Assembly (NCBI RefSeq): GCF_007559335.1
Contig: NZ_VMBG01000001.1
Span: 372,001-436,000 of the forward strand
Origin: Rariglobus hedericola
GTDB lineage: Bacteria > Verrucomicrobiota > Verrucomicrobiia > Opitutales > Opitutaceae
DNA: 64,000 nt
Direction: 5' to 3'
Shown: positions 35,001 to 43,116 of the stretch, in pieces
How positions within the stretch are numbered: position 1 is the first letter of the stretch
Layout: every line of letters begins with the position of its first letter
The notes under the pieces: generated by a model
The model's database searches: none
What the model saw: only the letters and a program-made list of their open reading frames with translations
What the model was told of the DNA's origin: nothing
Made by a program: the position numbers and the translations under genes

Positions 35001-37369
35001 GAAGTTTTTTTGTGGAGCAAGGAACGACGGTTCAGTCCAACGGCACGTCAACCATCTCGGAGCTGGCCGTGGGCACGGGCGCGGGCAATTCCGGCACTTA
35101 CACGCTCGACGGTGGAACCTTGCTGTTGAGCGGCACGCCTCCGTTCAGTTCTCCCGGCGCGGCGGCTTCATTCCGCGTGGGTGATTTTGGCGGCACGGGT
35201 GTTTTTAATCAGAACGGAGGCAGCGTGATTGTGGGTTCTTCGACGGAACTCGCGGCGCTGAACATCGGCAACCAAGGAGGCACCGGCACTTATAATTTGA
35301 ACGACGGTGTGCTTGAACTGGCGGGCGGCATCAATGTCGTCGGACGTTCCAGCGGTGCCAATGCCGACAGCACCGGCACGCTCAACATCGCGGGCTCCGG
35401 CTTGCTCGAAATCAAGAACGGCAGCTCGCTGATCATCGGTAACAACTTTGTCCGTTCCTCCTATGGCACGGCGACGGTTAACCAGAATGGTGGCACGGTG
35501 CGTATCACCGACGGCACGTTGTTTGTCGCGGGCTTTGGTGATGGCACTTACAACTTGAACGCGGGCACGTTGGAAGTGGGCGGCGACAGTTTGGTTGCGC
35601 GTTACAACAATCCAACCGCGACGAGCGTCTTTAATTTCGGCGCGGGCACGATCAAGGTGATTAACGAAGATCTGGTCACCGATGTGCGCGCCGTCCTCGT
35701 CGATGGCGCAGTGGCTACGGTCAATACCAACAGCTTTAACGCCACCTTCTCCAACGGTTTTTCAGGCACGGGCGGTTTTGCAAAGACGGGTGTCGGTGCG
35801 CTCACGTTGAATGGGATCACGGATCTTCAATCCGCTTCGACTGTGCGCGGAGTGCTGCGCATCGGTGCGGGCGCGGGCAAGTCGGGCACGCTCAATCTGA
35901 CGGATGATCTCACGGTCTTCATCACGAACGGCGTCGGTCGTCTGCAAGTCGGAGTCGATGGCGGTAGTGGTATTGCCAACTTCAATACGGGGGCGTCGTT
36001 CACGATCGACGACTCGGCAGTGACCAGCGGCTGGGGCACCCTGGATATCGGTCGTGGCGCGGGTTCTGTCGGTGTGCTGAATCATTCCGCAGGCCTCGTA
36101 GATATTTCCGGCGGCGCCTTGCAGGTCGGCTATTCCGGAGCGACGGGCACCTACCATCTGTCGAGTGACGCGACGTTGGATATGGGGGAGAACTCTTCTC
36201 TCTTCATTGCGTCGGGTGATGGTGCGAGCGGTTTGCTGACCATCGCGGATAACGCGGTGTTCAACACGGCCGGCCAGGTGTTTGTGGGCGCGGGCGCCTC
36301 TGCGACAGGAACGATCACGCAAACGGGTGGTTCGGCAACATTCACCGGGGCGACGGTCTGGTTCGGCACGAACAGTGATGAGTTAATTACCACCCAAGGC
36401 ACCGGCATCTATAATCTCGAAGGGGGCGTGCTGGTCTTCAACGGGGTTTCGCAAGACGTGCGCTTCGGTGACAGCGCCGGTGGTGCAGGCGAGTTCAATC
36501 AAAGCGGCGGCACGGCGACGTTTACCGATACGAAACTGCGCGTGGGGGCCCGCGGCAGCTACAATCAATCGGGCGGTGTGCTCGAAGTCGGCGGGGTAAA
36601 TCTGACTGGCTCCGGAGCCTACAACTTGGGCGGTGGCACGATCAAGGTCGTAGGCACTGCGTTGAGCACGGGAATGAATGCCACGCTTACCGCTGGAAAA
36701 AGCCTGACGGTGAACACGAATAATCTGGGCGCGACCTTCTCGGGTTCGCTAACCGGTTCGGGCGGTCTCACCAAGATCGGGCAAGGCACCTTGAGTCTCT
36801 CGGGCAACAGCAATTATTCGGGATCAACGGTCGTGCAGGACGGCACGTTGCGAGTCGATGGTGAGCTGGCCAACACCGTGATCATCGTGAATGCGGGTAG
36901 TTTCCTTTCCGGTCACGGTTCGGCGGGGGGAGTCGTGATCAAGAATGACGCGAGCTGGATGCTCGGTGGGGCGACCGGTGCGTTCTCCGTCACGGGCGAC
37001 GTAATTCTGGAGGCTGAGAGCTACACCCTGCTGCGTATCGCCTCGGTCGGCAGCCATGACTATTTGAATATCGGCGGCACGCTGTTTGCAGGCGGAGTCC
37101 TGGAAGTTGTTTTGTTGAATGATTTCAACCCGCTCGATGGCGAAAGCTTCACGCTGTTTAATGCGGGCGGTTTCGACGGCACGTTTGATGAACTTTTGCT
37201 GCCGGTGCTCACGCCCGGCCTGAAGTGGAATCTCGATTCGCTCTACACGAGTGGAGTGCTGTCCGTGCAGGTTGATGGCTTCACAATTCCCGAGCCGTCC
37301 AGCTGGGCGGTGATCTTCGGTGCGGCCGCCTTGACGGCCGCACTCTGCCGCCGCCGGCGGGGGCGCTGA
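32048..37369 (+). CDS. giant autotransporter-type beta-strand repeat protein with PEP-CTERM tail
   Basis: A 1773-residue exported protein. A signal peptide (about 1-37, ending STSHAV) precedes an N-terminal PEP-CTERM-type domain to about 300, then a repeat region. Units such as GVFNQTGGTVNVVGSFNVG and GTYNLNGGTLEVGGD recur many times. A longer module (YAFNFGGGTxxV, then a TNxxGAT step and a GxGTLTLxG close) occurs four times, near residues 650, 915, 1195 and 1525. These are typical of right-handed beta-helix passengers. The end carries GSTVVQDGTLRVDGELANT, a closing block, and IPEPSSWAVIFGAAALTAAL with RRRRGR. No outer-membrane barrel is present, so it relies on exosortase sorting. Confidence 0.9.
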   Translation: MIPQVTSPRRFRSKLRLVSIFWVCPVLILGAVSTSHAVPAGTSAVTGFNSGGWNADDVRDSLGAGIVNATTHAPGSATVVDGAAVDSQIFWRDTNGSLGNLGGVSLTGTPTGSGKSTISVMNATSGLADAATALGAGFSAVYRWQNTDTTAAGISFKIGIQSTAWGTSQAGYTATRSGESAWDLLLVHDPAQPGNTPGNTTVNGAFVTSVVNTTTSKFFLYGQAGNTNLTPPEGSVAKTLAEWALDPVWGPLLFGDGAKVTNTQFGFGSGNAAASGVLDYATVSYLNSGARIDFVDAARYTGAGSNFDDAANWGGVTPGSMQNLFIDQDASLSVTGVQSTRSLGVLAGTTGLVLNDGATLVLNSAENGTLSADAGATLSVTGAGALQAAVIEAGGTINLATITTLDGGATPHPVRDGTSPSAVSRYGLVVFNGGTVNLQSGANVTVANNTGVNGLKAMIRVGEASGAAGAGVLNIANGATLTVGSLHGTDSWGALHVGDWGGLGIVNQNGGTVDIFGGLMIGNEGGTGTYTISEGALNIYRPVGDNGAIVLGRATNNRVSSGTLNIDGGLVTLGADGGANGNVALVVGGLSDDVAAYSGGQGTVNQNDGEMYFQNGILKFGRGQGTYNLNGGVLSIGGTNGISATNNGVYAFNFGGGTLRVTGSALDTAINATLVTGKTSVIDTNGIGATWRGNFTGSGTLNKMGEGVLTLRGNNVFGGEVYVVGGAIAQTAGVSSIKYFGVGSGPAADGAYDLSAGTLNISQALQVGDWSGKGVFNQTGGTVNVVGSFNVGNQGGEGEYNLSGGVLNLSGGLYNIGRNTDTKPASTGVFNLSGTGLLDIAGGNFVIGNRDATATLGNGTGVFNQTGGTFRLSGTTGSDNLFLSGYGAGEYNLLGGTLEIGADRLRGSYASGAYAFNLGGGTIKVITTALVTSVDSTLVDGARSYIDTNGLGATWSGDIDGADGGLTKRGVGTLTFTGGATRAIGSFFVEQGTTVQSNGTSTISELAVGTGAGNSGTYTLDGGTLLLSGTPPFSSPGAAASFRVGDFGGTGVFNQNGGSVIVGSSTELAALNIGNQGGTGTYNLNDGVLELAGGINVVGRSSGANADSTGTLNIAGSGLLEIKNGSSLIIGNNFVRSSYGTATVNQNGGTVRITDGTLFVAGFGDGTYNLNAGTLEVGGDSLVARYNNPTATSVFNFGAGTIKVINEDLVTDVRAVLVDGAVATVNTNSFNATFSNGFSGTGGFAKTGVGALTLNGITDLQSASTVRGVLRIGAGAGKSGTLNLTDDLTVFITNGVGRLQVGVDGGSGIANFNTGASFTIDDSAVTSGWGTLDIGRGAGSVGVLNHSAGLVDISGGALQVGYSGATGTYHLSSDATLDMGENSSLFIASGDGASGLLTIADNAVFNTAGQVFVGAGASATGTITQTGGSATFTGATVWFGTNSDELITTQGTGIYNLEGGVLVFNGVSQDVRFGDSAGGAGEFNQSGGTATFTDTKLRVGARGSYNQSGGVLEVGGVNLTGSGAYNLGGGTIKVVGTALSTGMNATLTAGKSLTVNTNNLGATFSGSLTGSGGLTKIGQGTLSLSGNSNYSGSTVVQDGTLRVDGELANTVIIVNAGSFLSGHGSAGGVVIKNDASWMLGGATGAFSVTGDVILEAESYTLLRIASVGSHDYLNIGGTLFAGGVLEVVLLNDFNPLDGESFTLFNAGGFDGTFDELLLPVLTPGLKWNLDSLYTSGVLSVQVDGFTIPEPSSWAVIFGAAALTAALCRRRRGR

Positions 37370-38656
37370 TCAGAGACCGCGGATCGCGCCGGTGAGCACC
37401 TCACAGGCGCGGTCAATGGCGGGGCCTTCGTGAGCGGTGCTGATGAAACCGGCTTCGTAGGCGCTGGGGGCGAGATAAACTCCGCCCTCGAGCGCGGTGC
37501 GGAAGACGCGGGCGAAGAGTTGGGCGTCGCCTTTTAGGGCGGTGTCGTAATCGCGCACGGGCGTGTCGGTGAAGAAGAAGCTGAACATGGAACCGCACTG
37601 GGGCGTCTGCACGGCGATGCCTTTGGCTTTGCAGGCGTCGGCCACGGCACTGACCAACTGGCGGCCGAGCGTGTCGAGACGGGCGTAGGGATTGAGTTCT
37701 TCCAACAGACGCAGCGACGCAATGCCGGCGGCCATGGCGAGCGGGTTGCCGCTGAGCGTGCCGGCCTGGTAAACGGGGCCGAGCGGAGCAAGCATGTCCA
37801 TGATATCGGCGCGTCCGCCGAAGGCACCGACGGGCAGGCCGCCGCCGATGATTTTGCCGAGACACGTGAGATCAGGGACGATGGCTTCGCGTTCTTGGAC
37901 GCCACCCTTGGCGATGCGGAAACCGGTCATGACCTCGTCGAAAATGAGGACGGTGCCGTGTTGCGCGGTGATCTCGCGCAGGTAGGCGAGGTAACCGGCG
38001 TCGGGCATGATGAAACCGACGTTGCCGCAAAACGGTTCGATGATGACGCCGGCGATCTGGCCGGGATTGGCGGCGAAGGCGGCGTCGAGGGCGGCGCGAT
38101 CATTGTAGGGAAGGACGACGGTTTCACGCGCAAACGAGGCAGGGATGCCCGCGCTGTCGGGGTGGCCATGCGTGAGCGCACCGGAGCCGGCTTTGATGAG
38201 CAGCGAGTCGGAGTGGCCGTGGTAACAGCCGGAGAATTTGATGATCTTGTCGCGCTTCGTGAAACCGCGCGCGAGGCGAATGGCCGACATGGTCGCCTCG
38301 GTGCCGCTGCTGGTCATGCGGACTTTTTTAATCGAAGGAACGAAGCGTGTGATGAGCTCGGCCATTTCGACCTCGTAAGGATTTGGCGTGCCGAAGGACG
38401 TGCCGTGTTCGAGCGCGGCGGCGATGGCGGCCTTGATGCGCGGGTGGTTGTGGCCGTGGATGGCGGGACCCCAGGTGCAGACGAAGTCGATCAGCTCTTT
38501 GCCGTCGGCCGTGGTGAGCGTGGCGCCTTGGGCGGACTTCGTGAAGAACGGCGCGCCACCGACGGAACGGAACGCACGGACGGGGGAATTGACGCCGCCG
38601 GGAATGAGTTCCTTGGCGCGGGCGAAGAGGGAGTCGGAGAGCGTTGAGTCGGACAC
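37370..38656 (-). CDS. hemL: glutamate-1-semialdehyde 2,1-aminomutase
   Basis: This PLP enzyme makes 5-aminolevulinate in the C5 haem/tetrapyrrole pathway. [74 protein letters not shown] and [15 protein letters not shown] (PLP-binding Lys) are canonical. The start is GTG 38656, and 428 residues is the usual size. Its stop abuts the stop of the convergent repeat-protein gene with no gap. Confidence 0.96.
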   Translation of the reverse strand: MSDSTLSDSLFARAKELIPGGVNSPVRAFRSVGGAPFFTKSAQGATLTTADGKELIDFVCTWGPAIHGHNHPRIKAAIAAALEHGTSFGTPNPYEVEMAELITRFVPSIKKVRMTSSGTEATMSAIRLARGFTKRDKIIKFSGCYHGHSDSLLIKAGSGALTHGHPDSAGIPASFARETVVLPYNDRAALDAAFAANPGQIAGVIIEPFCGNVGFIMPDAGYLAYLREITAQHGTVLIFDEVMTGFRIAKGGVQEREAIVPDLTCLGKIIGGGLPVGAFGGRADIMDMLAPLGPVYQAGTLSGNPLAMAAGIASLRLLEELNPYARLDTLGRQLVSAVADACKAKGIAVQTPQCGSMFSFFFTDTPVRDYDTALKGDAQLFARVFRTALEGGVYLAPSAYEAGFISTAHEGPAIDRACEVLTGAIRGL

Positions 38657-38771
38657 GGCGGCGATATTAAAAGGAATTAAGGCAGGTGGCTTTATTGGTC
38701 TTTGCGCGTGATTGATTCAATCGCCGAGTTGCACCGGGGCGGGTAGGCCGCTCATCGTGGTTGCGCAATAC

Positions 38772-39476
38772 ATGGATAATCGCAAAAAACGGTTGCTGGG
38801 CATTCTGGGCGCACTGGTGGTGATCGGCTGCGTGGTCGGTCTGCTGGCTATGCAAATGGACCTGGGCACCCAGGTGAAACGCTGTCTCGAATTCGTCCGT
38901 GCTCAGGGACCGGGCGTGTTTTTTCTGGCGATGGCGGTGCTGCCGATGTTCGGGTTTCCGCTTTCACCCTTCATTTTTTCAGCGGGGCCGGTGTTCGCGC
39001 CGACGCTCGGGCCGGGCGTGGTGATCGCCAGCGGGATGACGGCATTGGCGGTCAACGTGTCGTTGAGTTACTGGTTTGCGGCCTTCGCGCTCAGGCCGTG
39101 GCTGGAGCGGTTGATCAGCTGGCTGGGTTATCCGATGCCGAAGCTGCCGGCCGGCCGTGATTGGGAATTCACGCTGGTCGTGCGCGTGGTGCCGGGCACG
39201 CCGTTTCCCCTGCAAAGTTATCTGCTGGGGCTGGCTCGCGTGAAATTTTGGATCTACCTGCTGGTGTCCACGCTGGTGCCGTCGGGATACTTGATCGCGG
39301 CGGTGGTGGCGGGCGATGCGCTGGTGCAAGGCGACAAACGCAAGCTGGTGTTCGCTGGCATCCTGTTCGCCATCGTGGGGACGACGCTGCATTTCCTGAG
39401 GAAACGCCTCGCCGCGAAACGTGCGCTTACGCGTGTGCCGTCCGACGCTGATAAACCAGCTCAAACAGGGGCGTAG
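38772..39476 (+). CDS. TVP38/TMEM64 (VTT/DedA-like) membrane protein
   Basis: A 234-residue protein with five to six hydrophobic segments and the VTT-domain pattern: LPMFGFPLSPFIFSAGPVF in an early re-entrant loop, and VVRVVPGTPFPLQSYLLGL with the conserved Arg-Pro-x-Pro stretch. The family is linked to lipid scrambling or transport in other organisms. Start at ATG 38772; the frame to 38712 has no signal. The last 50 nt overlap the end of the convergent antiporter gene. Confidence 0.85.
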   Translation: MDNRKKRLLGILGALVVIGCVVGLLAMQMDLGTQVKRCLEFVRAQGPGVFFLAMAVLPMFGFPLSPFIFSAGPVFAPTLGPGVVIASGMTALAVNVSLSYWFAAFALRPWLERLISWLGYPMPKLPAGRDWEFTLVVRVVPGTPFPLQSYLLGLARVKFWIYLLVSTLVPSGYLIAAVVAGDALVQGDKRKLVFAGILFAIVGTTLHFLRKRLAAKRALTRVPSDADKPAQTGA

Positions 39477-40665
39477 CCATCAACGTGGTCACGATGGCCA
39501 TGAGCACCATGATGGTGAACAGTGTCGGCGTGATCAGCCCGCGCTCGAGGCCGATGTTGAGGATGATTAATTCCATGAGTCCGCGTGCGTTCATAAGCGC
39601 CCCCACACCGAGCCCATCGCGATGGGTCTCACCGCAGGCGCGCGCAGCTAGGTAGCAGGCACCCATTTTACCGATGACCGCGCCGGCCAGCACCACGCCG
39701 GCGACCAGCCAGAGGCCGGCATCGTTGACCAGGTCGAAGCGGGTGTTGAGACCGGAATAAATAAAGAACAGCGGCAGCAATAATTGGGTCGCGATCGGCT
39801 CGATGCGCTCCTGGACCTTTTCGGTGAACTTCCCACGCGGCACGGCGGCGCCGAGGATGAACGCCCCGAACACGGCATAGATGCCGATGCTGTCGGTAAA
39901 CCAGGCGGCGAGCATGAGCAGCACGAGCAACCACCCAAACATGTGGCGGCTGTCGGCTTCGCTGCGTTCACCGCGGGTGACGATGGCTCCGAGCAAACGC
40001 TTGCCGAGGGTAAAGGTCACCGCGACCAGCAGGACGCTGCCGCCGATTGCGTAGAGGGCGATGGTCGCATCGCCGGCAAAGCTCGCCAGCACGAGCGCGA
40101 GCACGCACCACGCGGCCGCGTCGTCGATGGCGCCGGCGGCCAGCGCAAGTGCGCCCACGGCAGTGCCGGTGAGCTTTCGCTCAACGATGATACGTGCGAG
40201 CATCGGAAATGCGGTGATTGCCATGGCCGCACCGAGATAAGGCATGGCTTGCCAGAGACTGACGCCGGGATTGAAAAAACCGCCGCGTGCCAGCAGCCAG
40301 GCGGCGATGCCGCAGCCGAGTATGAACGGTGCGAGAATGCCCGAAGCCGAGATGGCGACCGCGCTGCGCAGGCGGTCCCTCACCAGATCGATGCGGAATT
40401 CCAGTCCGACGACGAACATGTAGAGCACGAGGCCGACCTGGGCCACTGTGAACAAGATGGGTTTTGAGGCTGCGGGGAAGAGTTGCGCCTGCCAATACGG
40501 CGCGAGCAGCCCGAACAACGACGGGCCCAGAATCACGCCGGCGATCATTTCGCCGACTACGGGCGGCTGGCCGACGCGCGTGCCCAGCCAGCTGACGAAC
40601 CGGCAGACGCACAGGATGATCGCGAGCTGCAGGAAAAACCGGACGGAGAGCTCGAAGGGCGTCAT
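39427..40665 (-). CDS. cation:proton antiporter, CPA2 family
   Basis: A 412-residue membrane protein with about 12 helices. VGEMIAGVILGPSLFG, FVVGLEFRIDLVRD, AAGAIDDAAAWCVLALVLA (the DD ion-binding pair) and MNARGLMELIILNIGL match Kef/NapA-type CPA2 exchangers. No TrkA-N or other regulatory domain follows. It is divergent from the chorismatase-like gene at the end of the pigment cluster. Confidence 0.9.
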   Translation of the reverse strand: MTPFELSVRFFLQLAIILCVCRFVSWLGTRVGQPPVVGEMIAGVILGPSLFGLLAPYWQAQLFPAASKPILFTVAQVGLVLYMFVVGLEFRIDLVRDRLRSAVAISASGILAPFILGCGIAAWLLARGGFFNPGVSLWQAMPYLGAAMAITAFPMLARIIVERKLTGTAVGALALAAGAIDDAAAWCVLALVLASFAGDATIALYAIGGSVLLVAVTFTLGKRLLGAIVTRGERSEADSRHMFGWLLVLLMLAAWFTDSIGIYAVFGAFILGAAVPRGKFTEKVQERIEPIATQLLLPLFFIYSGLNTRFDLVNDAGLWLVAGVVLAGAVIGKMGACYLAARACGETHRDGLGVGALMNARGLMELIILNIGLERGLITPTLFTIMVLMAIVTTLMATPLFELVYQRRTAHA

Positions 40666-40776
40666 ATTAAATGAAAAGGCCTGACTCCGGCGTGGGCGCG
40701 CAATCAGGGCAACGCCTAACTAGCCCTTATAATTAAACTTGAAGCTCCGATGGGGGCTTCGTGTTCTCGCTCGCGC

Positions 40777-41715
40777 ATGTCATCCGTCGAATTTTCGCAC
40801 AACCGGTCACCCCTTGCCGATTTTGTCGTGCGCTTCGGGGTGGACGCCGACGGACAGGATTCGGTGTTTGCACTGCCGATGCCGGTGATCGCGGGTGAAG
40901 TGGATGAAACGATTTTTTCCGGACTCACAAAACTACCCTCGCGCGACGGGTTTCGTTTGTTCGAGCGCGACGGCCTTTTGATCGGCGCCATTGATGAAGT
41001 GGCGGAAATCGATCTGGCCGCGCAGGCACACCGGCTTTACCGAAGCCTATTAATTCTCGCGGAAGGGCGGCGACTGGCTCGGGTGTGGAATTACGTGCCG
41101 CGCATCAACGAGCCCGATGCGGCGGGATTGGAGAATTACCGGGCATTCTGCCGCGGGCGCTCACTGGCGTTTGAAGAACGACTCGGCGAAGGCTACGCGG
41201 AGCATCTGCCGGCGGCCTCGGCGGTGGGCGGAGTGGACGGCCGGTTGACAGTGATTTTTGCCGCGACGCACGGCGCACCGGCCCATGTTGAAAACCCCGA
41301 GCAGACTCCGGCCTACGAATATCCGATCGAACACGGGCCGCGGGCACCCAGTTTTGCACGGGCGACCCAGGTGACCGAGGCGGGCAATCGTTATGTGTTC
41401 ATCTCAGGCACGGCGGCGATCAAAGGCCACGCGACCATGGCGACGGATGATCTGGCCGGTCAGATCGCCTGCACGCTCGATAACCTGCGGATCATTTCCC
41501 GCGCGTGCGGCCTGGGCGAACGTTTCGGCGCGAACGAGGAATGGAGCCGTCATTTTAAAATTTATCTGCGTCATCCAGGAGATTATCCGGCGGCAGCCGA
41601 GGCTCTGGCGGGAGTTTTGTTTTCTGCAGCGGACCGCGTGACGTGGCTGAAATCGGACATCTGCCGCTCGGCCTTGCTGATTGAAATCGAAGCGACGCTG
41701 GTGGCGTCAGCGTAG
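40777..41715 (+). CDS. chorismatase-like enzyme (FkbO/Hyg5/XanB2 family)
   Basis: A 312-residue protein. Chorismatases hydrolyse chorismate; XanB2-type members give hydroxybenzoate, the starter of xanthomonadin-like aryl polyenes. Family features seen are ARVWNYVPRINEPD, LENYRAFCRGRSLAFEE, PAASAVGGVDGRLTVIF and the RidA-like C-terminal half FISGTAAIKGHATMATDD with SWSRHFKIYLRHP-like EEWSRHFKIYLRHP. In proteobacterial pigment clusters the same gene sits beside the ligase, MMPL and LolA genes, as here. It is convergent with the cluster and overlaps its last gene by 9 nt. ATG 40777 preferred over 40750. Product position (3- or 4-hydroxybenzoate) cannot be read. Confidence 0.75.
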   Translation: MSSVEFSHNRSPLADFVVRFGVDADGQDSVFALPMPVIAGEVDETIFSGLTKLPSRDGFRLFERDGLLIGAIDEVAEIDLAAQAHRLYRSLLILAEGRRLARVWNYVPRINEPDAAGLENYRAFCRGRSLAFEERLGEGYAEHLPAASAVGGVDGRLTVIFAATHGAPAHVENPEQTPAYEYPIEHGPRAPSFARATQVTEAGNRYVFISGTAAIKGHATMATDDLAGQIACTLDNLRIISRACGLGERFGANEEWSRHFKIYLRHPGDYPAAAEALAGVLFSAADRVTWLKSDICRSALLIEIEATLVASA

Positions 41716-42471
41716 TTGCGCATCGGCGGGAATCACACAGCGCAGGCCGCGGGCATCCAAGCCGGCCAGCACTTGGGCGATGGCGGTGACGCGCACAGCA
41801 TCATGCAATGGAGCACCCTCGTGAAGCAGCAGGATCGAGCCGGGCTTTGCCAGGCGAAGAACGTGCTCGGCGACCTTTTGGGGATCGCGGGCGAACGAGT
41901 CGCCACTGCGCACATTCCACGAAACGCAAATGAGTCCGCGTGCGACAAGCGCGCACTGAAGCCAGATGTTTTTAATGCCGACCGGAGGGCGGAAGCAACG
42001 GGGAGGAACTCCGCCGGGAGGCGTGAGCGGACCGGTCGCCGCGTCGAGTTGTCGTTTCACCTGCGCCGGCGTAGAGCACCAAAATGTGCCCGCGGGATGC
42101 GTGTGCGTGTGGTGGCCGATCTCGTGGCCGCGGCGGGCGATTTCCGCTACGAGCGCGGGGTGGCGGGCGGCGCGTTCACCCACGAGAAAAAAAGTGGCGC
42201 GCGCTCCGTGCTGATCGAGCAGATCGAGGATGCGCGGAGTGTCGTGTTCGTCGGGGCCATCGTCGATGGTGAGCCACACCTCGGGCCGATCGGTTTGAAA
42301 TCGGGTGAACGTGCGCACCAGTCCGGATGCGCCGGGCATGAAGAGATGATAGAGCACCCAAAGATCAGGGACAAAAAAGAGAACCAGTGCCCAGCCCATC
42401 GACACGCCGATCAGCCCGAGGATGAGGGCGGCGATTTTTATGATAACGATGCAGAGGAGTGAAAAACGCAT
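41707..42471 (-). CDS. polysaccharide deacetylase (NodB domain), membrane anchored
   Basis: A 254-residue protein with two N-terminal hydrophobic segments (about 1-50), then a NodB domain: VWLTIDDGPDEHDTP (metal Asp), EIGHHTHTHPAG (metal His pair), PRCFRPPVGIKN (motif 3) and SILLLHEGAPLHDA (catalytic His). Such carbohydrate esterases remove N- or O-acetyl groups. As the last gene of the pigment operon, it may act on a glycan carrier of the pigment. It overlaps the PAP2 gene by 1 nt. Confidence 0.85.
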   Translation of the reverse strand: MRFSLLCIVIIKIAALILGLIGVSMGWALVLFFVPDLWVLYHLFMPGASGLVRTFTRFQTDRPEVWLTIDDGPDEHDTPRILDLLDQHGARATFFLVGERAARHPALVAEIARRGHEIGHHTHTHPAGTFWCSTPAQVKRQLDAATGPLTPPGGVPPRCFRPPVGIKNIWLQCALVARGLICVSWNVRSGDSFARDPQKVAEHVLRLAKPGSILLLHEGAPLHDAVRVTAIAQVLAGLDARGLRCVIPADAQLR

Positions 42472-43115
42472 CAGACGTCGGGCTGATCGGGGCAGAGGCG
42501 CAGGTTAATGGCGGCGACTATCCAACCCAGGGCGGCTCCGGCAAGCACATCGAGGGCGACGTGTTGCCGCGTGGCGATTGTCGAGTAGGCGATGGCGACG
42601 GCCCAGAGCACGTTGAGGCACTGGATGAAGGTGCCGGCGTGCATGCGGCGTAAAACACGCGCGAGCCAGCAGGCGCCAAAGACGGCGAAAGCCACGTGTA
42701 GCGACGGACAGGCGTTGCCCGAGGCATCGATGTTTTTGAGAAACTGCATTTGCGGATGCGCCGACCAGTCGATGTGCGACGGCGGGGTGATCGTGGGCCA
42801 CAAAATAAAAATCAGCAGGCCGATCCCGCCCAGGGCGATCGCGCCCAGCGCATGATCTCGCAATTCGCGCAGCCGCATCATCAGGGCGGATGGAATGATG
42901 ACATAGAGCCAGAGCGAGGCGTAGGGAATCAACGCCCACGGTTGAAAGCTGATCCAACGGTCGGGCGCGGTGTGCGGCACCTGCACGGGCGGCGAGAGCG
43001 GGTGGTTCAACACCTGAAAATAGATGACAAAGAATGCCACCATCAGAACCGGTGTGGTCGTGGCTTTGCGCCAGTGGTAGGTGGCGATGCGCGTGCGGAC
43101 GGAAGGAGGAGACAT
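42471..43115 (-). CDS. PAP2-family phosphatase
   Basis: A 214-residue membrane protein with about six helices and the acid phosphatase motifs: CPSLHVAFAVFG (SxHxxF-type, H) and AYSTIATRQHVALDVLAG (SR/T..HxxxD). The family dephosphorylates lipid phosphates such as phosphatidic acid or undecaprenyl pyrophosphate. The first phosphate-binding motif KxxxxxxRP is not evident. It sits 1 nt after the ligase gene and 1 nt into the deacetylase gene, so it is part of the operon. Confidence 0.85.
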   Translation of the reverse strand: MSPPSVRTRIATYHWRKATTTPVLMVAFFVIYFQVLNHPLSPPVQVPHTAPDRWISFQPWALIPYASLWLYVIIPSALMMRLRELRDHALGAIALGGIGLLIFILWPTITPPSHIDWSAHPQMQFLKNIDASGNACPSLHVAFAVFGACWLARVLRRMHAGTFIQCLNVLWAVAIAYSTIATRQHVALDVLAGAALGWIVAAINLRLCPDQPDV

Positions 43116-43116
43116 G

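Noticed and set aside
32048-37369. Repeats as a possible CRISPR array or tandem DNA repeat
   Set aside because: The repetition is at the protein level in one intact reading frame with degenerate DNA; no constant repeat with unique spacers.
37361-37372. Zero-gap stop codons of the giant repeat gene and hemL as a special signal
   Set aside because: Convergent genes abutting without gap are ordinary in compact genomes, and no hairpin or other structure is seen there.
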